From Bradyrhizobium sp. sGM-13 (GTDB lineage Bacteria > Pseudomonadota > Alphaproteobacteria > Rhizobiales > Xanthobacteraceae): a stretch of DNA of 64,000 bases. The stretch spans positions 186,001-250,000 of the forward strand of contig NZ_JAGWDK010000005.1 of NCBI RefSeq assembly GCF_018398875.1. Direction: 5' to 3'. The translations under genes and the position numbers were made by a program. The notes below the pieces were generated by a model. The model saw nothing but the letters and a program-made list of their open reading frames with translations, did not search any database and was not told the origin of the DNA. Each line of letters starts with the position of its first letter. Within the stretch, counting starts at the first letter, position 1. Positions 36,816 through 45,800 of the stretch are shown here, piece by piece.

Positions 36816-36935
36816 CCGTCGTCCCTGCGAACGCAGGGACCCATACCGCGTGATCTCTCGTTAGAGCAGAGTGGCAGACGCCTTTCTCAAAACGCGGCCG
36901 GTGGCTATGGGTCCCTGCGTTCGCAGGGACGACGG
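36816..36935. repeat. nested palindromic repeat, family B copy 1
   Basis: The 30-base arms 36816-36845 and 36906-36935 are perfect reverse complements around a 60-base spacer. Each arm itself contains the palindrome GTCCCTGCGAACGCAGGGAC. It lies between pleD and the convergent serine hydrolase. Confidence 0.92.
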
Positions 36936-36950
36936 CAGATGGTTGTCGCG

Positions 36951-38168
36951 TCAAGCAACGACCTCGGCATTCTGCTTCACTGCCTCATACGCCAGCCGCT
37001 TGAACTCGAACGAGAACGGATGGACGAATGCCATCTGGCGCTGCGCCATCATCACGCCGGCCATGTTGCGCTTCGGCGAGATCCACCATTGGGTGCCGGC
37101 GACGCCGCCCCAATAGAGTTCGCCTGCGGCATCCGGATGATCGAACGCTGAGGGCTTCAGGATCAATCCGCCGGCCAGGCTAAACGCCTTGCCGGGCTGC
37201 TCACCCATCATGGCAAAGCGGATCCATTGGCTCTCGGGCAATTGGTTGGTCAGCATCAGCGCAATCGTCTCGGGCTTGAGCAGGGTCGGCCCGCCGGGCA
37301 GCAGGCTTCGGATCAGCGCGACCATATCGGGCAGGGTTGAAACCAGGCCGCCGCCGCCGCTCAACCTTGCGATCGGGCGCAGATAAGCGCCGGGGAAAGG
37401 CGAGTTGTCGGTTCGGGTCAATCCCGGCTTCATCAGCTCCATCAGGTCCGCACCGGCGTAATAGGCGACGAGCCGTCCCTGATCCTTTTCCGGCACGACG
37501 AAGCCGGTATCGACCATGCCGAGCGGGCCGAGGATGCGCGCCTGGATGAACTTGTCGAAACGCTGGCCGCTGATCACTTCGATCAACCGCCCCAGCACGT
37601 CGGTGGCCAGCGAATATTCCCACGACGTGCCCGGCTGAAAGATCAGCGGCAGGCCGGCCAGCACGTCTACCATGTCGGCCAGCGTCGTCATGGGATTGTG
37701 GACGCCGCGTTCGTTAAGCGCCTTGTACATGGCCGTACCGGGATCGAAGAAGCCGTAGCTCAGGCCGGAGCTGTGGCTGAGCAACTGACGGATGGTGATT
37801 GAGCTCTTCGTAGGCTCGGTATCGTCAAGCGAGCTGGCGCTGGGCCGCAGTACTTGGCGATTTCCGAGCTGCGGAATGAACTTTTCGATGGCGTCGTCGA
37901 GCCTGAATTTGCCTTCCTCGAACAACAAGAGCACGGCGCAGGAGGTGATCAGCTTGGTGTTGGAGAAGACGCGGAAGATGTGATCGGTGCGGAGCGGCGT
38001 CTGCGCTTCCTTGTCGGCCCAGCCGACGCAATTCACGTCGACGAGGTCGCGCCCGACCATGACCGCCCAGGAAATGCCTGACAGCAGGTTGTTGTCGATA
38101 TAGCGCTGCATGGCCGCACGTGCCGGTTTGAAGTCGTAACCGTTTGCGGTCACTTTCAGGTCTTCCAT
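36951..38168 (-). CDS. serine hydrolase, beta-lactamase class C/EstB family
   Basis: 405 residues, no signal peptide. The catalytic SxxK is FSNTK (Ser69-Lys72), the Tyr of YxS/N is in WEYSLATDVLGRLIE, and the C-terminal segment GELYWGGVAGTQWWISPKRN replaces KTG. It is related to esterases such as EstB and to PBP-type peptidases rather than to resistance enzymes; the substrate is unknown. The gene is bracketed by two family B palindromes at 36816-36935 and 38215-38324. Confidence 0.88.
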   Translation of the reverse strand: MEDLKVTANGYDFKPARAAMQRYIDNNLLSGISWAVMVGRDLVDVNCVGWADKEAQTPLRTDHIFRVFSNTKLITSCAVLLLFEEGKFRLDDAIEKFIPQLGNRQVLRPSASSLDDTEPTKSSITIRQLLSHSSGLSYGFFDPGTAMYKALNERGVHNPMTTLADMVDVLAGLPLIFQPGTSWEYSLATDVLGRLIEVISGQRFDKFIQARILGPLGMVDTGFVVPEKDQGRLVAYYAGADLMELMKPGLTRTDNSPFPGAYLRPIARLSGGGGLVSTLPDMVALIRSLLPGGPTLLKPETIALMLTNQLPESQWIRFAMMGEQPGKAFSLAGGLILKPSAFDHPDAAGELYWGGVAGTQWWISPKRNMAGVMMAQRQMAFVHPFSFEFKRLAYEAVKQNAEVVA

Positions 38169-38214
38169 TGTCGCTCCCTCTACTTTCGTTAGTTTGGCGC
38201 GGTTCTATATTGAT

Positions 38215-38324
38215 GTCCCTGCGAACGCAGGGACCCCATAACCACTGATGTTGTTTGCACAAGGTGACTACCACATCGGCCCATTGAAAAGCCACGGCGT
38301 GTGGGTCCCTGCGTTCGCAGGGAC
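38215..38324. repeat. nested palindromic repeat, family B copy 2
   Basis: 22-base arms 38215-38236 and 38303-38324, each holding GTCCCTGCGAACGCAGGGAC or its complement GTCCCTGCGTTCGCAGGGAC, around ~66 bases. It lies between the start of the serine hydrolase gene and the 3' end of the tetR gene. Confidence 0.9.
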
Positions 38325-38340
38325 GACGGACGAAATGGCG

Positions 38341-38952
38341 TCAGATTGCCGACCTTGACGGCCGTTTCTTTGCCGCATGCTTCGGCGCTGGGGTACCAAT
38401 TTTCACCCCCGCATTCCTGAGCAGCACCGTTGCGGCTTCCTTTGCCGCGCGCGCCATCGCGGGGTCGTTGCGGACGAGATCCTGGGCGATCGAGCCGTCG
38501 ACGAGCAGAGCGAGCTGCGTCGCCAGCGCATCCGCTTGGCGGATGCCGAGTTGCACCAGCAGGTCGCGAAACCAGAGGCGGCGGCTTTCCTTGAACTCGA
38601 CCGCAACCTTTCGGACCGACTGATCCTCGCCGAGTTCGGCCACCGCGTTGACGAAGGGACAGCCGCGAAAATCCTTTGCCGAAAAACGCCGTTCCAGCGA
38701 ATCGAAGGTGCCGAGAATTTGCTCGACCGGCGACTTGTCGGAAGGTCGCGGCGCCACGAAGCGCCGCGCCAGATAGGCCGAGATCAGCGCGTCCTTGGAC
38801 GGAAAATGATTGTAGAGCGTGCGCTTGCTGATGCCGATTTCGGCCGCGATGGTGTCGACGCCGACCGCGCGAATTCCCTGCAGATAGAACAGCCTATCCG
38901 CGGTTTCCAGAATCCGTTCCTTCATCGCCGGTTTGGCGGGCAGGGTAGCCAT
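38341..38952 (-). CDS. TetR/AcrR family transcriptional regulator
   Basis: 203 residues. The N-terminal helix-turn-helix is KERILETADRLFYLQGIRAV, GVDTIAAEIGISKRTLYNHF and PSKDALISAYLARRF, followed by a ligand-binding helical domain with RGCPFVNAVAEL, then a Lys-rich tail. It is divergent from the MFS transporter across 135 bases that contain a perfect 16-base palindrome, so it probably represses itself and the transporter. Confidence 0.93.
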   Translation of the reverse strand: MATLPAKPAMKERILETADRLFYLQGIRAVGVDTIAAEIGISKRTLYNHFPSKDALISAYLARRFVAPRPSDKSPVEQILGTFDSLERRFSAKDFRGCPFVNAVAELGEDQSVRKVAVEFKESRRLWFRDLLVQLGIRQADALATQLALLVDGSIAQDLVRNDPAMARAAKEAATVLLRNAGVKIGTPAPKHAAKKRPSRSAI

Positions 38953-39006
38953 GCGAATACGCGGGTCGCCTCTTCCTTGACAACAGTGCCAGCCTTATAG
39001 CCAAAT

Positions 39007-39022
39007 TACACAGATCTGTGTA
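39007..39022. promoter_or_regulatory. TetR operator palindrome
   Basis: TACACAGATCTGTGTA is a perfect 16-base palindrome, 55 bases upstream of the tetR start and 66 upstream of the MFS start. Its size and symmetry suit a TetR dimer. Confidence 0.75.
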
Positions 39023-39087
39023 CCTATTTCAGATGCCAATAGCAGGACGCGGCTTTCGATTCGCGGCCGATAGGGAGAATAAAAACA

Positions 39088-40320
39088 ATGGCCCTGCTGC
39101 AAATCCTGCGTCCGACGCTGCCTATCCTGATCGGCGCATCCATCATGCTGACGTTGAGCATGGGGCTGCGGCAGTCGCTCGGCATTTTCATGCAGCCGCT
39201 GACGCAGGATATCAGAATATCGATTTCCGATTTCACGCTCGCAATCGCGGTGCAAAACCTCGCTTGGGGATTTTTGCAGCCGCTCGCCGGGGCGCTGACG
39301 GTGCGCTACGGCTTTCGCACCATCATGGTGGTCGGCGCGCTGCTCTATGTCGCCGGCCTTGCCTCGATGGCGGGCGCGAACGGCGTTCTCGCCGTCATGA
39401 TCGGCGGGGGCGTGTTGATCGGCACGTCGCTGGCATGCACCGCGGCGGCGATTGCGATGTCGGTTGCGGCGCGCGCGGTGCCAGCGTCGGTGCGCTCGAC
39501 AGTGCTCGGCCTGGTGTCGGGCGCCGGCTCCCTCGGCGCGTTGTTGTCGGCGCCGATCGGGCAGATGCTCAATGAAGGTTACGGCTGGCGAATGGGGCTG
39601 GTCGGCTTCGTGGTGCTGTCGCTCCTGATGATTCCCGCGGCCTGGTACGCGGGCAGGGTAGACAAGATCCCGCTGCCCAAGCCGACAGAAGACGAGATCG
39701 ACGATGCGTCAGCCACCGCCGCAACGAAGATGGCGTTTTCCAATACTTCTTTCGTGGTGATGACCGGCGCCTATTTCGTCTGCGGCATGCAGCTCGTCTT
39801 TCTCACCACACACCTGCCGTCCTATCTGGCGATCTGTGGCATGGATCCGATGCTGAGCGCGCAGACGCTCGGCATGATCGGTGGCTTCAACGTGCTCGGC
39901 AGCATTTTCTTCGGCTGGGCCGGCCAGCGCTGGAACAAGCTGGCGTTGCTCGGCGGCATCTACATCTTCCGCTCGATCGCGCTCGCCTGGTATTTCACGC
40001 TGCCGCCGACGCCGGCAACCACGCTGCTGTTCGGCGCCATCATGGGCTTCCTGTGGATGGGCGTCGGCCCGCTGGTCGCGGGCGCGGTGGCGGAAATGTT
40101 CGGCCTGAAATGGCAGGCGATGATCCAGGGGCTCGCCTTCATGAGCCACCAGGTCGGCAGCTTCCTCGGCGCGTTCGGCGGCGGCGTGCTGTACGACGCG
40201 CTCGGCTCCTACACCATGGCGTGGCGGATCGGCGTCGCGCTCGGCCTGGCCGGCGGCATTGTCCAGGTCGCGTTCGCGCTGATCCGGCCGAGCGGACCGC
40301 CGCAGATGCAAACGGCGTAA
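39088..40320 (+). CDS. major facilitator superfamily transporter
   Basis: 410 residues, 12 predicted membrane helices. It starts ALLQILRPTLPILIGASIML and has FAS-like loops (GFRTIMVVGALLYVAGLA) and a central cytosolic loop near residues 198-212. It resembles OFA/monocarboxylate-type MFS carriers (GWGFLQPLAG-like, NLAWGFLQPLAGAL). The direction and substrate are unknown; the divergent TetR suggests inducible efflux. Confidence 0.88.
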   Translation: MALLQILRPTLPILIGASIMLTLSMGLRQSLGIFMQPLTQDIRISISDFTLAIAVQNLAWGFLQPLAGALTVRYGFRTIMVVGALLYVAGLASMAGANGVLAVMIGGGVLIGTSLACTAAAIAMSVAARAVPASVRSTVLGLVSGAGSLGALLSAPIGQMLNEGYGWRMGLVGFVVLSLLMIPAAWYAGRVDKIPLPKPTEDEIDDASATAATKMAFSNTSFVVMTGAYFVCGMQLVFLTTHLPSYLAICGMDPMLSAQTLGMIGGFNVLGSIFFGWAGQRWNKLALLGGIYIFRSIALAWYFTLPPTPATTLLFGAIMGFLWMGVGPLVAGAVAEMFGLKWQAMIQGLAFMSHQVGSFLGAFGGGVLYDALGSYTMAWRIGVALGLAGGIVQVAFALIRPSGPPQMQTA

Positions 40321-40370
40321 CCGCTGAAGAGGCGCTGCACGCGTCCGCGACACGAAAGCCAGGAATCAAA

Positions 40371-40392
40371 AACGGGGCCGCAAGGCCCCGTT
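40371..40392 (-). terminator. rho-independent terminator of rpmG
   Basis: AACGGGGCC (40371-40379), loop GCAA, GGCCCCGTT (40384-40392). On the minus strand the stem is followed by five T. It lies 25 bases past the rpmG stop and could also serve the convergent MFS gene weakly. Confidence 0.85.
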
Positions 40393-40416
40393 CAAAGCCG
40401 TCAGCGATTGGCTCGC

Positions 40417-40584
40417 TTACTTGATCTTCGCTTCGCGGAATTCGACGTGCTTGCGCGCGACCGGGTCGTACTTCTTCTTGACCAGCTTGTCGGTCATGGT
40501 GCGCGAATTCTTCTTGGCGACGTAGTAGAAGCCGGTATCCGCCGAGGAAACGAGCTTGACCTTGATGGTGACCGCTTTGGCCAT
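40417..40584 (-). CDS. rpmG: 50S ribosomal protein L33
   Basis: 55 residues: [40 protein letters not shown] and [14 protein letters not shown], a textbook L33 without the four zinc-binding cysteines (the C-minus form). It is part of the large ribosomal subunit near the E site. It is short enough to be missed by length-limited gene calls. A terminator follows directly. Confidence 0.97.
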   Translation of the reverse strand: MAKAVTIKVKLVSSADTGFYYVAKKNSRTMTDKLVKKKYDPVARKHVEFREAKIK

Positions 40585-40668
40585 GTTCAGAACCTCAAAA
40601 TGGGGGTGTCAGGCGCCGGCCAAACCGGCCTGCATTTGCCGCGCAACCTAGCTTCTGATCGCCCAAAG

Positions 40669-42033
40669 TCAAGGTTTTCGGGGCAAAAACCGGCGTAAAT
40701 CGGGGTGATTAACCTCAAAGAACCGGTTTTTCGGCCTTGGCAGCCCCAAATTCTCGCGCAGCGTCCGGCCCACATACTCTTTCCGGAAAATCCCGCGCTT
40801 CTGCAGTTCCGGCACCACCTTGTCGACGAAGTCGTCGAGCCCCGCGGGCAGGAACGGAAACATGATGTTAAAACCGTCGCTGCCGCGGCTCATCAACCAT
40901 TCCTCCATCTGGTCGGCGATGGTTTGCGGCGTGCCGACGAAAGACAATCCGCCATAGCCGCCAACGCGCTGGGCGAGCTGGCGCACCGTGAGCTTGTCGC
41001 GCGCGGCGGCATCGACGAGCCGCTGACGGCCGCTCTTGCTGGCGTTGGTCTCGGGGATTGGCGGCAATTGTCCGTCGGGATCGAAGCCGGAGGCATCAGT
41101 GCCGAGCTGCACCGAGAGCGAAGCGATGGCGCTGTCGTAATGCACCATGCTGTCGAGTTTCGCGCGCTTCTCCTTGGCTTCTTCGACACTGTCGCCGACC
41201 ACGACGAAGGCACCGGGCAGGATCTTCAGATGCTCGGGATTGCGGCCGATCTTCTCCATGCGGCCCTTGATGTCGGCATAAAGCTTCTGCCCGTCGGCAA
41301 GGCTGCCGCCGCCGGTGAACACGGCTTCCGCGGTTTCCGCGGCGAGTTGCTTGCCGTCTTCGGACGCGCCGGCCTGTACGATCAGCGGCCAGCCCTGCAC
41401 GGGGCGGGCGATGTTGAGAGGGCCGCGCACGGACAGATATTTGCCCTTGTGATTGAGCACGTGCATTTTGGCGGGATCGAAATAGAGGCCTTGTTCGACG
41501 TCGCGCACGAAGGCGTCATCGGCAAATGAATCCCACAGACCCGTCACCACGTCATAAAACTCGCGCGCCCGCTTGTAACGCTCGGCGTGCTCCATGTGGT
41601 CGTCGAGCCCGAAATTGAGCGCCGCGTCCGGATTGGAGGTGGTGACGATATTCCACCCGGCGCGGCCGCCTGAGATGTGATCGAGCGAGGCGAAGCGCCG
41701 GGCCACGTGATAGGGCTCGTCGAAGGTCGTCGATCCCGTCGCTATCAGGCCGATATGTTCCGTCACGGCTGATAGCGCCGACAACAGCGTGAACGGCTCG
41801 AACGAAGTGACCGTGTGACTGCGCTTGAGCGCATTGATCGGCATGTTCAGCACGGCCAGATGATCGGCCATGAAGAACGCGTCGAACTTGCCGGCCTCTA
41901 GCTTCTGGATCAGTTGCTTGATACGCGGGAAATTGAAATTGGCATCGGGCCAGGCGCCGGGATAGCGCCACGCGCCGGTGTGGATGGAGACCGGCCGCAT
42001 GAACGCGCCGAGCTTGAGTTGCCGCTGTGCCAT
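40669..42033 (-). CDS. LLM-class flavin-dependent monooxygenase (NtaA/SnaA/DszA type)
   Basis: 454 residues. It begins QRQLKLGAFMRPVSIHTGAW, with DAFFMADHLAVLNM, SFEPFTLLSALSAVTEHIGL, GRAGWNIVTTSNPDAALNFG and PLIVQAGASEDGKQLAAETA, the standard blocks of the two-component FMNH2-dependent NtaA/DszA group. Members oxidise nitrilotriacetate, sulfonates, pyrimidines or thiophenes; the substrate is not visible. No flavin reductase gene is adjacent, so FMNH2 must be supplied in trans. Confidence 0.9.
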   Translation of the reverse strand: MAQRQLKLGAFMRPVSIHTGAWRYPGAWPDANFNFPRIKQLIQKLEAGKFDAFFMADHLAVLNMPINALKRSHTVTSFEPFTLLSALSAVTEHIGLIATGSTTFDEPYHVARRFASLDHISGGRAGWNIVTTSNPDAALNFGLDDHMEHAERYKRAREFYDVVTGLWDSFADDAFVRDVEQGLYFDPAKMHVLNHKGKYLSVRGPLNIARPVQGWPLIVQAGASEDGKQLAAETAEAVFTGGGSLADGQKLYADIKGRMEKIGRNPEHLKILPGAFVVVGDSVEEAKEKRAKLDSMVHYDSAIASLSVQLGTDASGFDPDGQLPPIPETNASKSGRQRLVDAAARDKLTVRQLAQRVGGYGGLSFVGTPQTIADQMEEWLMSRGSDGFNIMFPFLPAGLDDFVDKVVPELQKRGIFRKEYVGRTLRENLGLPRPKNRFFEVNHPDLRRFLPRKP

Positions 42034-42146
42034 TGCCCCGTTTCCGTAACTGTTATTGTTGGGAAAGAGATAGGCATGGGCGGCGGTGGCGCCATTGGAG
42101 GCGCGCAGAAGAATTTTTTGTTTTTGCGCGGACTCTCAACACGACT

Positions 42147-42224
42147 GTCATTCCGGGATGCGCGTAGCGCAGACCCGGAATCTCGAGATTTCGGGTTCAT
42201 CGCCCCGCGATGCCCCGGAATGAC
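42147..42224. repeat. palindromic repeat, family C copy 2
   Basis: GTCATTCCGGG (42147-42157) and CCCGGAATGAC (42214-42224) enclose CCCGGAATCTCGAGATTTCGGG. Arms and the GGAATCTCGAGATT core are shared with 21811-21933. It lies between the flavin monooxygenase start and the NUDIX stop. Confidence 0.85.
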
Positions 42225-42241
42225 GCAGAGAGAGCAGGGTC

Positions 42242-42979
42242 TTACGCCCCCAATACGTCCTTCTGCATTTTGCCGCCGTAGAAATGAAAGAACGGCACCG
42301 GCGCGTCGTGGCGCAAGGGGCCGGTGGCGAGTCGGCGGTCGAGTTCGGCGAGCACGTTCTTGGTCATGGCGTGCGCGTCGGCGAGCGGCTGCGAGCCGAT
42401 CTCGACCCACACCAGCTCCACCAGTTCGGCATCGGCGTGGATCACGCCTTCGACGCGATGGGCGATGGCTGACGCATCGGCCGTGAAGAAGCGCGTATCA
42501 AAACGGCGGACGCGGCCAGGCGGGGTGATCGCGCGTGCGATCAGGAACAGGCCCGATGGATCGGGCAAGAGGCCTGCTTCCGCAAACGGCTTCCAGGCGC
42601 CGTCGAGTTTCACGGGTTTGTCGACCTTGCACCCGAGGCAGAGGCCGGTTTCCTCGCAGGCCTCGCGGATCGCGGCAACCGCCAGCGCGCGCGCCCGCGA
42701 TGGTGCGATCTTCGGACTACCTTTGAGCAGGTTGGCCTCGAGCTCTGGGGAAATCGGCGCGGCCACGGGGATGCGGTTGTCCGACTTGTCGACGCGCCCG
42801 CCCGGGAAAACATATTTGCCGGGCATGAACACCACCTTGTCGTGGCGCTTGCCAACCAGAACTTTCGGTTTGTCGCCGGAGCGGTCGATCAGGATCAGCG
42901 TGGCTGCATCCTTGGGCCGGAAATAGGGATGATGATCGGCTTCTTTTTCTTCCTTTACGGCGGTCGCGACGTCGTTCAT
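42242..42979 (-). CDS. NUDIX hydrolase
   Basis: 245 residues. The Nudix box is split: the opening VFPGGRVDKSDNRIP is followed by ~35 extra residues before AAIREACEETGL (REACEE, metal binding), a pattern seen in RNUD/NUDT19-like CoA- or ADP-sugar pyrophosphatases. The C-terminus ends FHFYGGKMQKDVLGA. It hydrolyses an X-linked nucleoside diphosphate; which one is unknown. It lies on the minus strand just downstream of DUF983-rnr-topA. Confidence 0.88.
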   Translation of the reverse strand: MNDVATAVKEEKEADHHPYFRPKDAATLILIDRSGDKPKVLVGKRHDKVVFMPGKYVFPGGRVDKSDNRIPVAAPISPELEANLLKGSPKIAPSRARALAVAAIREACEETGLCLGCKVDKPVKLDGAWKPFAEAGLLPDPSGLFLIARAITPPGRVRRFDTRFFTADASAIAHRVEGVIHADAELVELVWVEIGSQPLADAHAMTKNVLAELDRRLATGPLRHDAPVPFFHFYGGKMQKDVLGA

Positions 42980-43020
42980 TCCATCCCCGTTTTTTGTGCT
43001 CTTGTTGCTTACCGATCTAG

Positions 43021-43458
43021 CTAGACCGGCGGAATGTCGCTAGGGGCATTTTCGTCAAAGCCGTGCATGCGCAGCGCCCATTGAATGCCGACCACCGCGC
43101 CCTTGATTGGCTGCAGCAGAACCAGCGATAAGAGGAACGTCACCGGCAAATAGATCGCCAACTGCAGCCATACGGCCGGCGAGAAATTGGTCTCGATCCA
43201 GAGCGCCGCCGGTACCACGATGTGGCCGACGACGACGATCACGAGATAGGCCGGCAGATCGTCGGCGCGGTGCGGGGTAAAATCGAGTCCGCACTTCGGG
43301 CAATTATCGGCAGTCTTCAGGAAAGCGCGAAACATCTTGCCTTCGCCGCAACGCGGGCAACGGCAACGGAAGCCGCGCTTCATCGCGGTCCAGAGGTCGC
43401 GATTCTCGGCCTGCGCGGTGTCCCGGGTCCATGTCGTCGCGGCGTTCACCGTTTCCAT
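43021..43458 (-). CDS. DUF983 membrane protein with zinc ribbon
   Basis: 145 residues. Two CxxC pairs (CRCPRCGEGKMF and NCPKCGLDFTPH) predict an N-terminal zinc ribbon. Two membrane helices follow at ~72-92 and ~97-118. DUF983 proteins are conserved in alphaproteobacteria next to rnr and topA; their function is unknown. Its start overlaps the rnr stop by 13 bases, indicating translational coupling. Confidence 0.85.
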   Translation of the reverse strand: METVNAATTWTRDTAQAENRDLWTAMKRGFRCRCPRCGEGKMFRAFLKTADNCPKCGLDFTPHRADDLPAYLVIVVVGHIVVPAALWIETNFSPAVWLQLAIYLPVTFLLSLVLLQPIKGAVVGIQWALRMHGFDENAPSDIPPV

Positions 43459-45800
43459 GACTTGCCTTTCTTCGATTTGCCGGGCTTGGCTTTGCCCGAC
43501 TTGCCCTTGTGAGGCTTGCGAACCTTGTCGCGCGGGCTGCGGCCTGGATGCGATTTCGACGGCTTTACCGATGCCCTCGAACCGTCACGTTTTCTGCCGC
43601 GCGGAATGACCTTGCCTTCCACTTGGCCTTCCGACAACAGCTCGAACCGCAACGCGCCGGCTACCGGTGCAGCTTCTACCAGACGCACGTCGACAACGTC
43701 ACCCAACCGGTGCATGGCACCGCTGCGTGAGCCGACGAGCGCGTGACGCGTCTCGTCATAATTGTAATACTCGGTACCGAGCGTGCGGATCGGGATCAGC
43801 CCGTCGGCGCCAGTATCGGATAACTTCACGAACAGGCCGGCGCGGGTAACGCCCGAGATACGGCCCTGAAACGTCGCGCCGATACGGTCGGCGAGGAAAT
43901 GCGCGATCAGCCGGTCGGCGGTTTCGCGCTCCGCCTTCATCGCGCGGCGCTCGGTCAGCGAGATCTGCGCCGCGATCTCGCTCAGTGTCTCCAGCGTCTC
44001 GCTCTCCGGCAACGCGCCTTCGCCGAGACCGAGCGCGCGGATCAGCGCGCGATGCACGATCAGATCAGCGTATCGCCTGATCGGCGAGGTGAAATGCGCG
44101 TAGCGCCGCAAGTTGAGGCCGAAATGGCCGTAATTCTCCGCCGAGTATTCTGCCTGCGCCTGCGAGCGCAGCACCACCTCGTTGACCAGCGGCTCGTAAT
44201 CCTCGCCGCGGACCTGACCCAGCACCCGATTGAACAGCGAGGGACGTAGCGCGCCGGTCTTCGCAAACGGCAGGTCGAGCGTTTTCAGGAATTCCTGGAG
44301 ATTATGAACCTTCTCCAAGGTCGGTTCGTCATGCACCCGATAGATAAGCGGCAGCGCCTTCTTTTCGAGCGTTTCGGCCGCGGCGACGTTGGCGAGGATC
44401 ATGAATTCCTCGATCAGCCGGTGCGCGTCGAGACGTTCGGGCACGATGACGCGATCGACGGTGCCGTCGGGCTTGAGCAGGATTTTTCGCTCGGGCAGAT
44501 CGAGGTCGAGCGGATCGCGTTCGTCGCGCGCGAGCTTCACCAGCGCATAGGCCGCGTACAGTGGCGTCAGGATCGGCTCCAGCAGCGGGCCGGTGATATC
44601 GTCGGGCCGACCGTCGATCGCGGCCTGCGCCTGCGCGTAGTGCAGCTTCGCGGCCGAGCGCATCAGCACGCGGTGAAAGCTGTGCGAGCGCTTGCGGCCG
44701 TCGGGGCCGATGACGAGCCGCACCGCGAGCGCGCCGCGCGCTTCGCCCGGCACCAGCGAACAGAGATCGTTGGAGATGCGCTCGGGCAGCATCGGCACCA
44801 CGCGGTCCGGAAAATACACCGAATTGCCGCGTGTCACCGCTTCGCGGTCCAGCGCCGAGCCCGGCCGCACATAGAAGGCGACGTCGGCAATCGCGACATG
44901 GACCACATAGCCGCCCTTGTTGTTCGGATCGGAATCGGGCGCGGCGTGCACCGCGTCGTCATGGTCCTTCGCATCAGGCGGATCGATGGTCACCAGCGGC
45001 AAGTCGCGCCAGTCCTCGCGGCCTTTCAAGTCAGCAGGCTGCGCGGCCACGGCCTCGCGCAAGGCGGATGGTGAAAACGCTTGCGGGATTTCGTGGGCAT
45101 GGATCGCGATCAGGCTGATCGCCTTTTCGCTCGACAACGAGCCGAGCCGCTCCTTCACCTTGCCGGAGGCGAGGCCATAGCCGCGCGAGCGCACCAGATC
45201 GACGCTAATGAGGTCGCCATCCTCGGCGCCCGCGGTGTCCGATGGCGCGATGTTCAATTCGCGCCCGGCCTGCTTCTTGTCGACGGGAACGAGCAAGCCG
45301 CCGCCGCCAGGCAGTTTGCGGAAGATGCCGAGCACGCGCGCGCGGGCCTGATCGATGATCTTGATGATGCGCCCGCGATAGGGGGCGCCTTCGCTGTCAT
45401 CGGCCTTCTCGATCCGCAACAGGGCCCGGTCGCCGACACCCGCCGCGGTGCCGGGTTGCAGACGGCGCGGGACGTGGATGCGGATCTTCGGCGCGGGGCC
45501 GCTCTGTTCTGTGTCCCATTCGGTGGGAGTGGCGAGCAGTTCGCCGTCGGTATCGCGCCCGGTGATGTCGGCGATCACGGTCGGGGGCAGGAGAACGGTC
45601 TCGTGAATCTTCCGGCCCCGCTTGGCGATGGCGCCTTCGTCGGCGAGCTCGCGCAGGATCCGTTTCAGTTCGGCGCGGTCGGCATTCTTCAGGCCGAACT
45701 CGCGGGCGATCTCGCGGGTGCCGACCTTGCCCGGATGCGCACGAATAAAGGCGACGATGGCGTCCCGGGCCGGAAAGCCATGGTCGTGTTTTCTCTTCAC
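43446..45800 (-). CDS. rnr: ribonuclease R
   Basis: 784 residues: an N-terminal winged-helix (FIRAHPGKVGTREIAREFGL), cold-shock domains, an RNB catalytic domain with DPPDAKDHDDAVHAAPDSDP (Asp cluster) and FTSPIRRYADLIVHRALI, an S1 domain (ATFQGRISGVTRAGLFVKLS) and a Lys-rich tail. It is a 3'-5' exoribonuclease that degrades structured RNA, including rRNA fragments. GTG start immediately after the topA stop (no gap); the end overlaps DUF983. Confidence 0.96.
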   Translation of the reverse strand: MKRKHDHGFPARDAIVAFIRAHPGKVGTREIAREFGLKNADRAELKRILRELADEGAIAKRGRKIHETVLLPPTVIADITGRDTDGELLATPTEWDTEQSGPAPKIRIHVPRRLQPGTAAGVGDRALLRIEKADDSEGAPYRGRIIKIIDQARARVLGIFRKLPGGGGLLVPVDKKQAGRELNIAPSDTAGAEDGDLISVDLVRSRGYGLASGKVKERLGSLSSEKAISLIAIHAHEIPQAFSPSALREAVAAQPADLKGREDWRDLPLVTIDPPDAKDHDDAVHAAPDSDPNNKGGYVVHVAIADVAFYVRPGSALDREAVTRGNSVYFPDRVVPMLPERISNDLCSLVPGEARGALAVRLVIGPDGRKRSHSFHRVLMRSAAKLHYAQAQAAIDGRPDDITGPLLEPILTPLYAAYALVKLARDERDPLDLDLPERKILLKPDGTVDRVIVPERLDAHRLIEEFMILANVAAAETLEKKALPLIYRVHDEPTLEKVHNLQEFLKTLDLPFAKTGALRPSLFNRVLGQVRGEDYEPLVNEVVLRSQAQAEYSAENYGHFGLNLRRYAHFTSPIRRYADLIVHRALIRALGLGEGALPESETLETLSEIAAQISLTERRAMKAERETADRLIAHFLADRIGATFQGRISGVTRAGLFVKLSDTGADGLIPIRTLGTEYYNYDETRHALVGSRSGAMHRLGDVVDVRLVEAAPVAGALRFELLSEGQVEGKVIPRGRKRDGSRASVKPSKSHPGRSPRDKVRKPHKGKSGKAKPGKSKKGKSWKR

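Noticed and set aside
36951..38168. Serine hydrolase as an antibiotic-resistance beta-lactamase
   Set aside because: No signal peptide, no KTG triad; it fits EstB-like esterases better.
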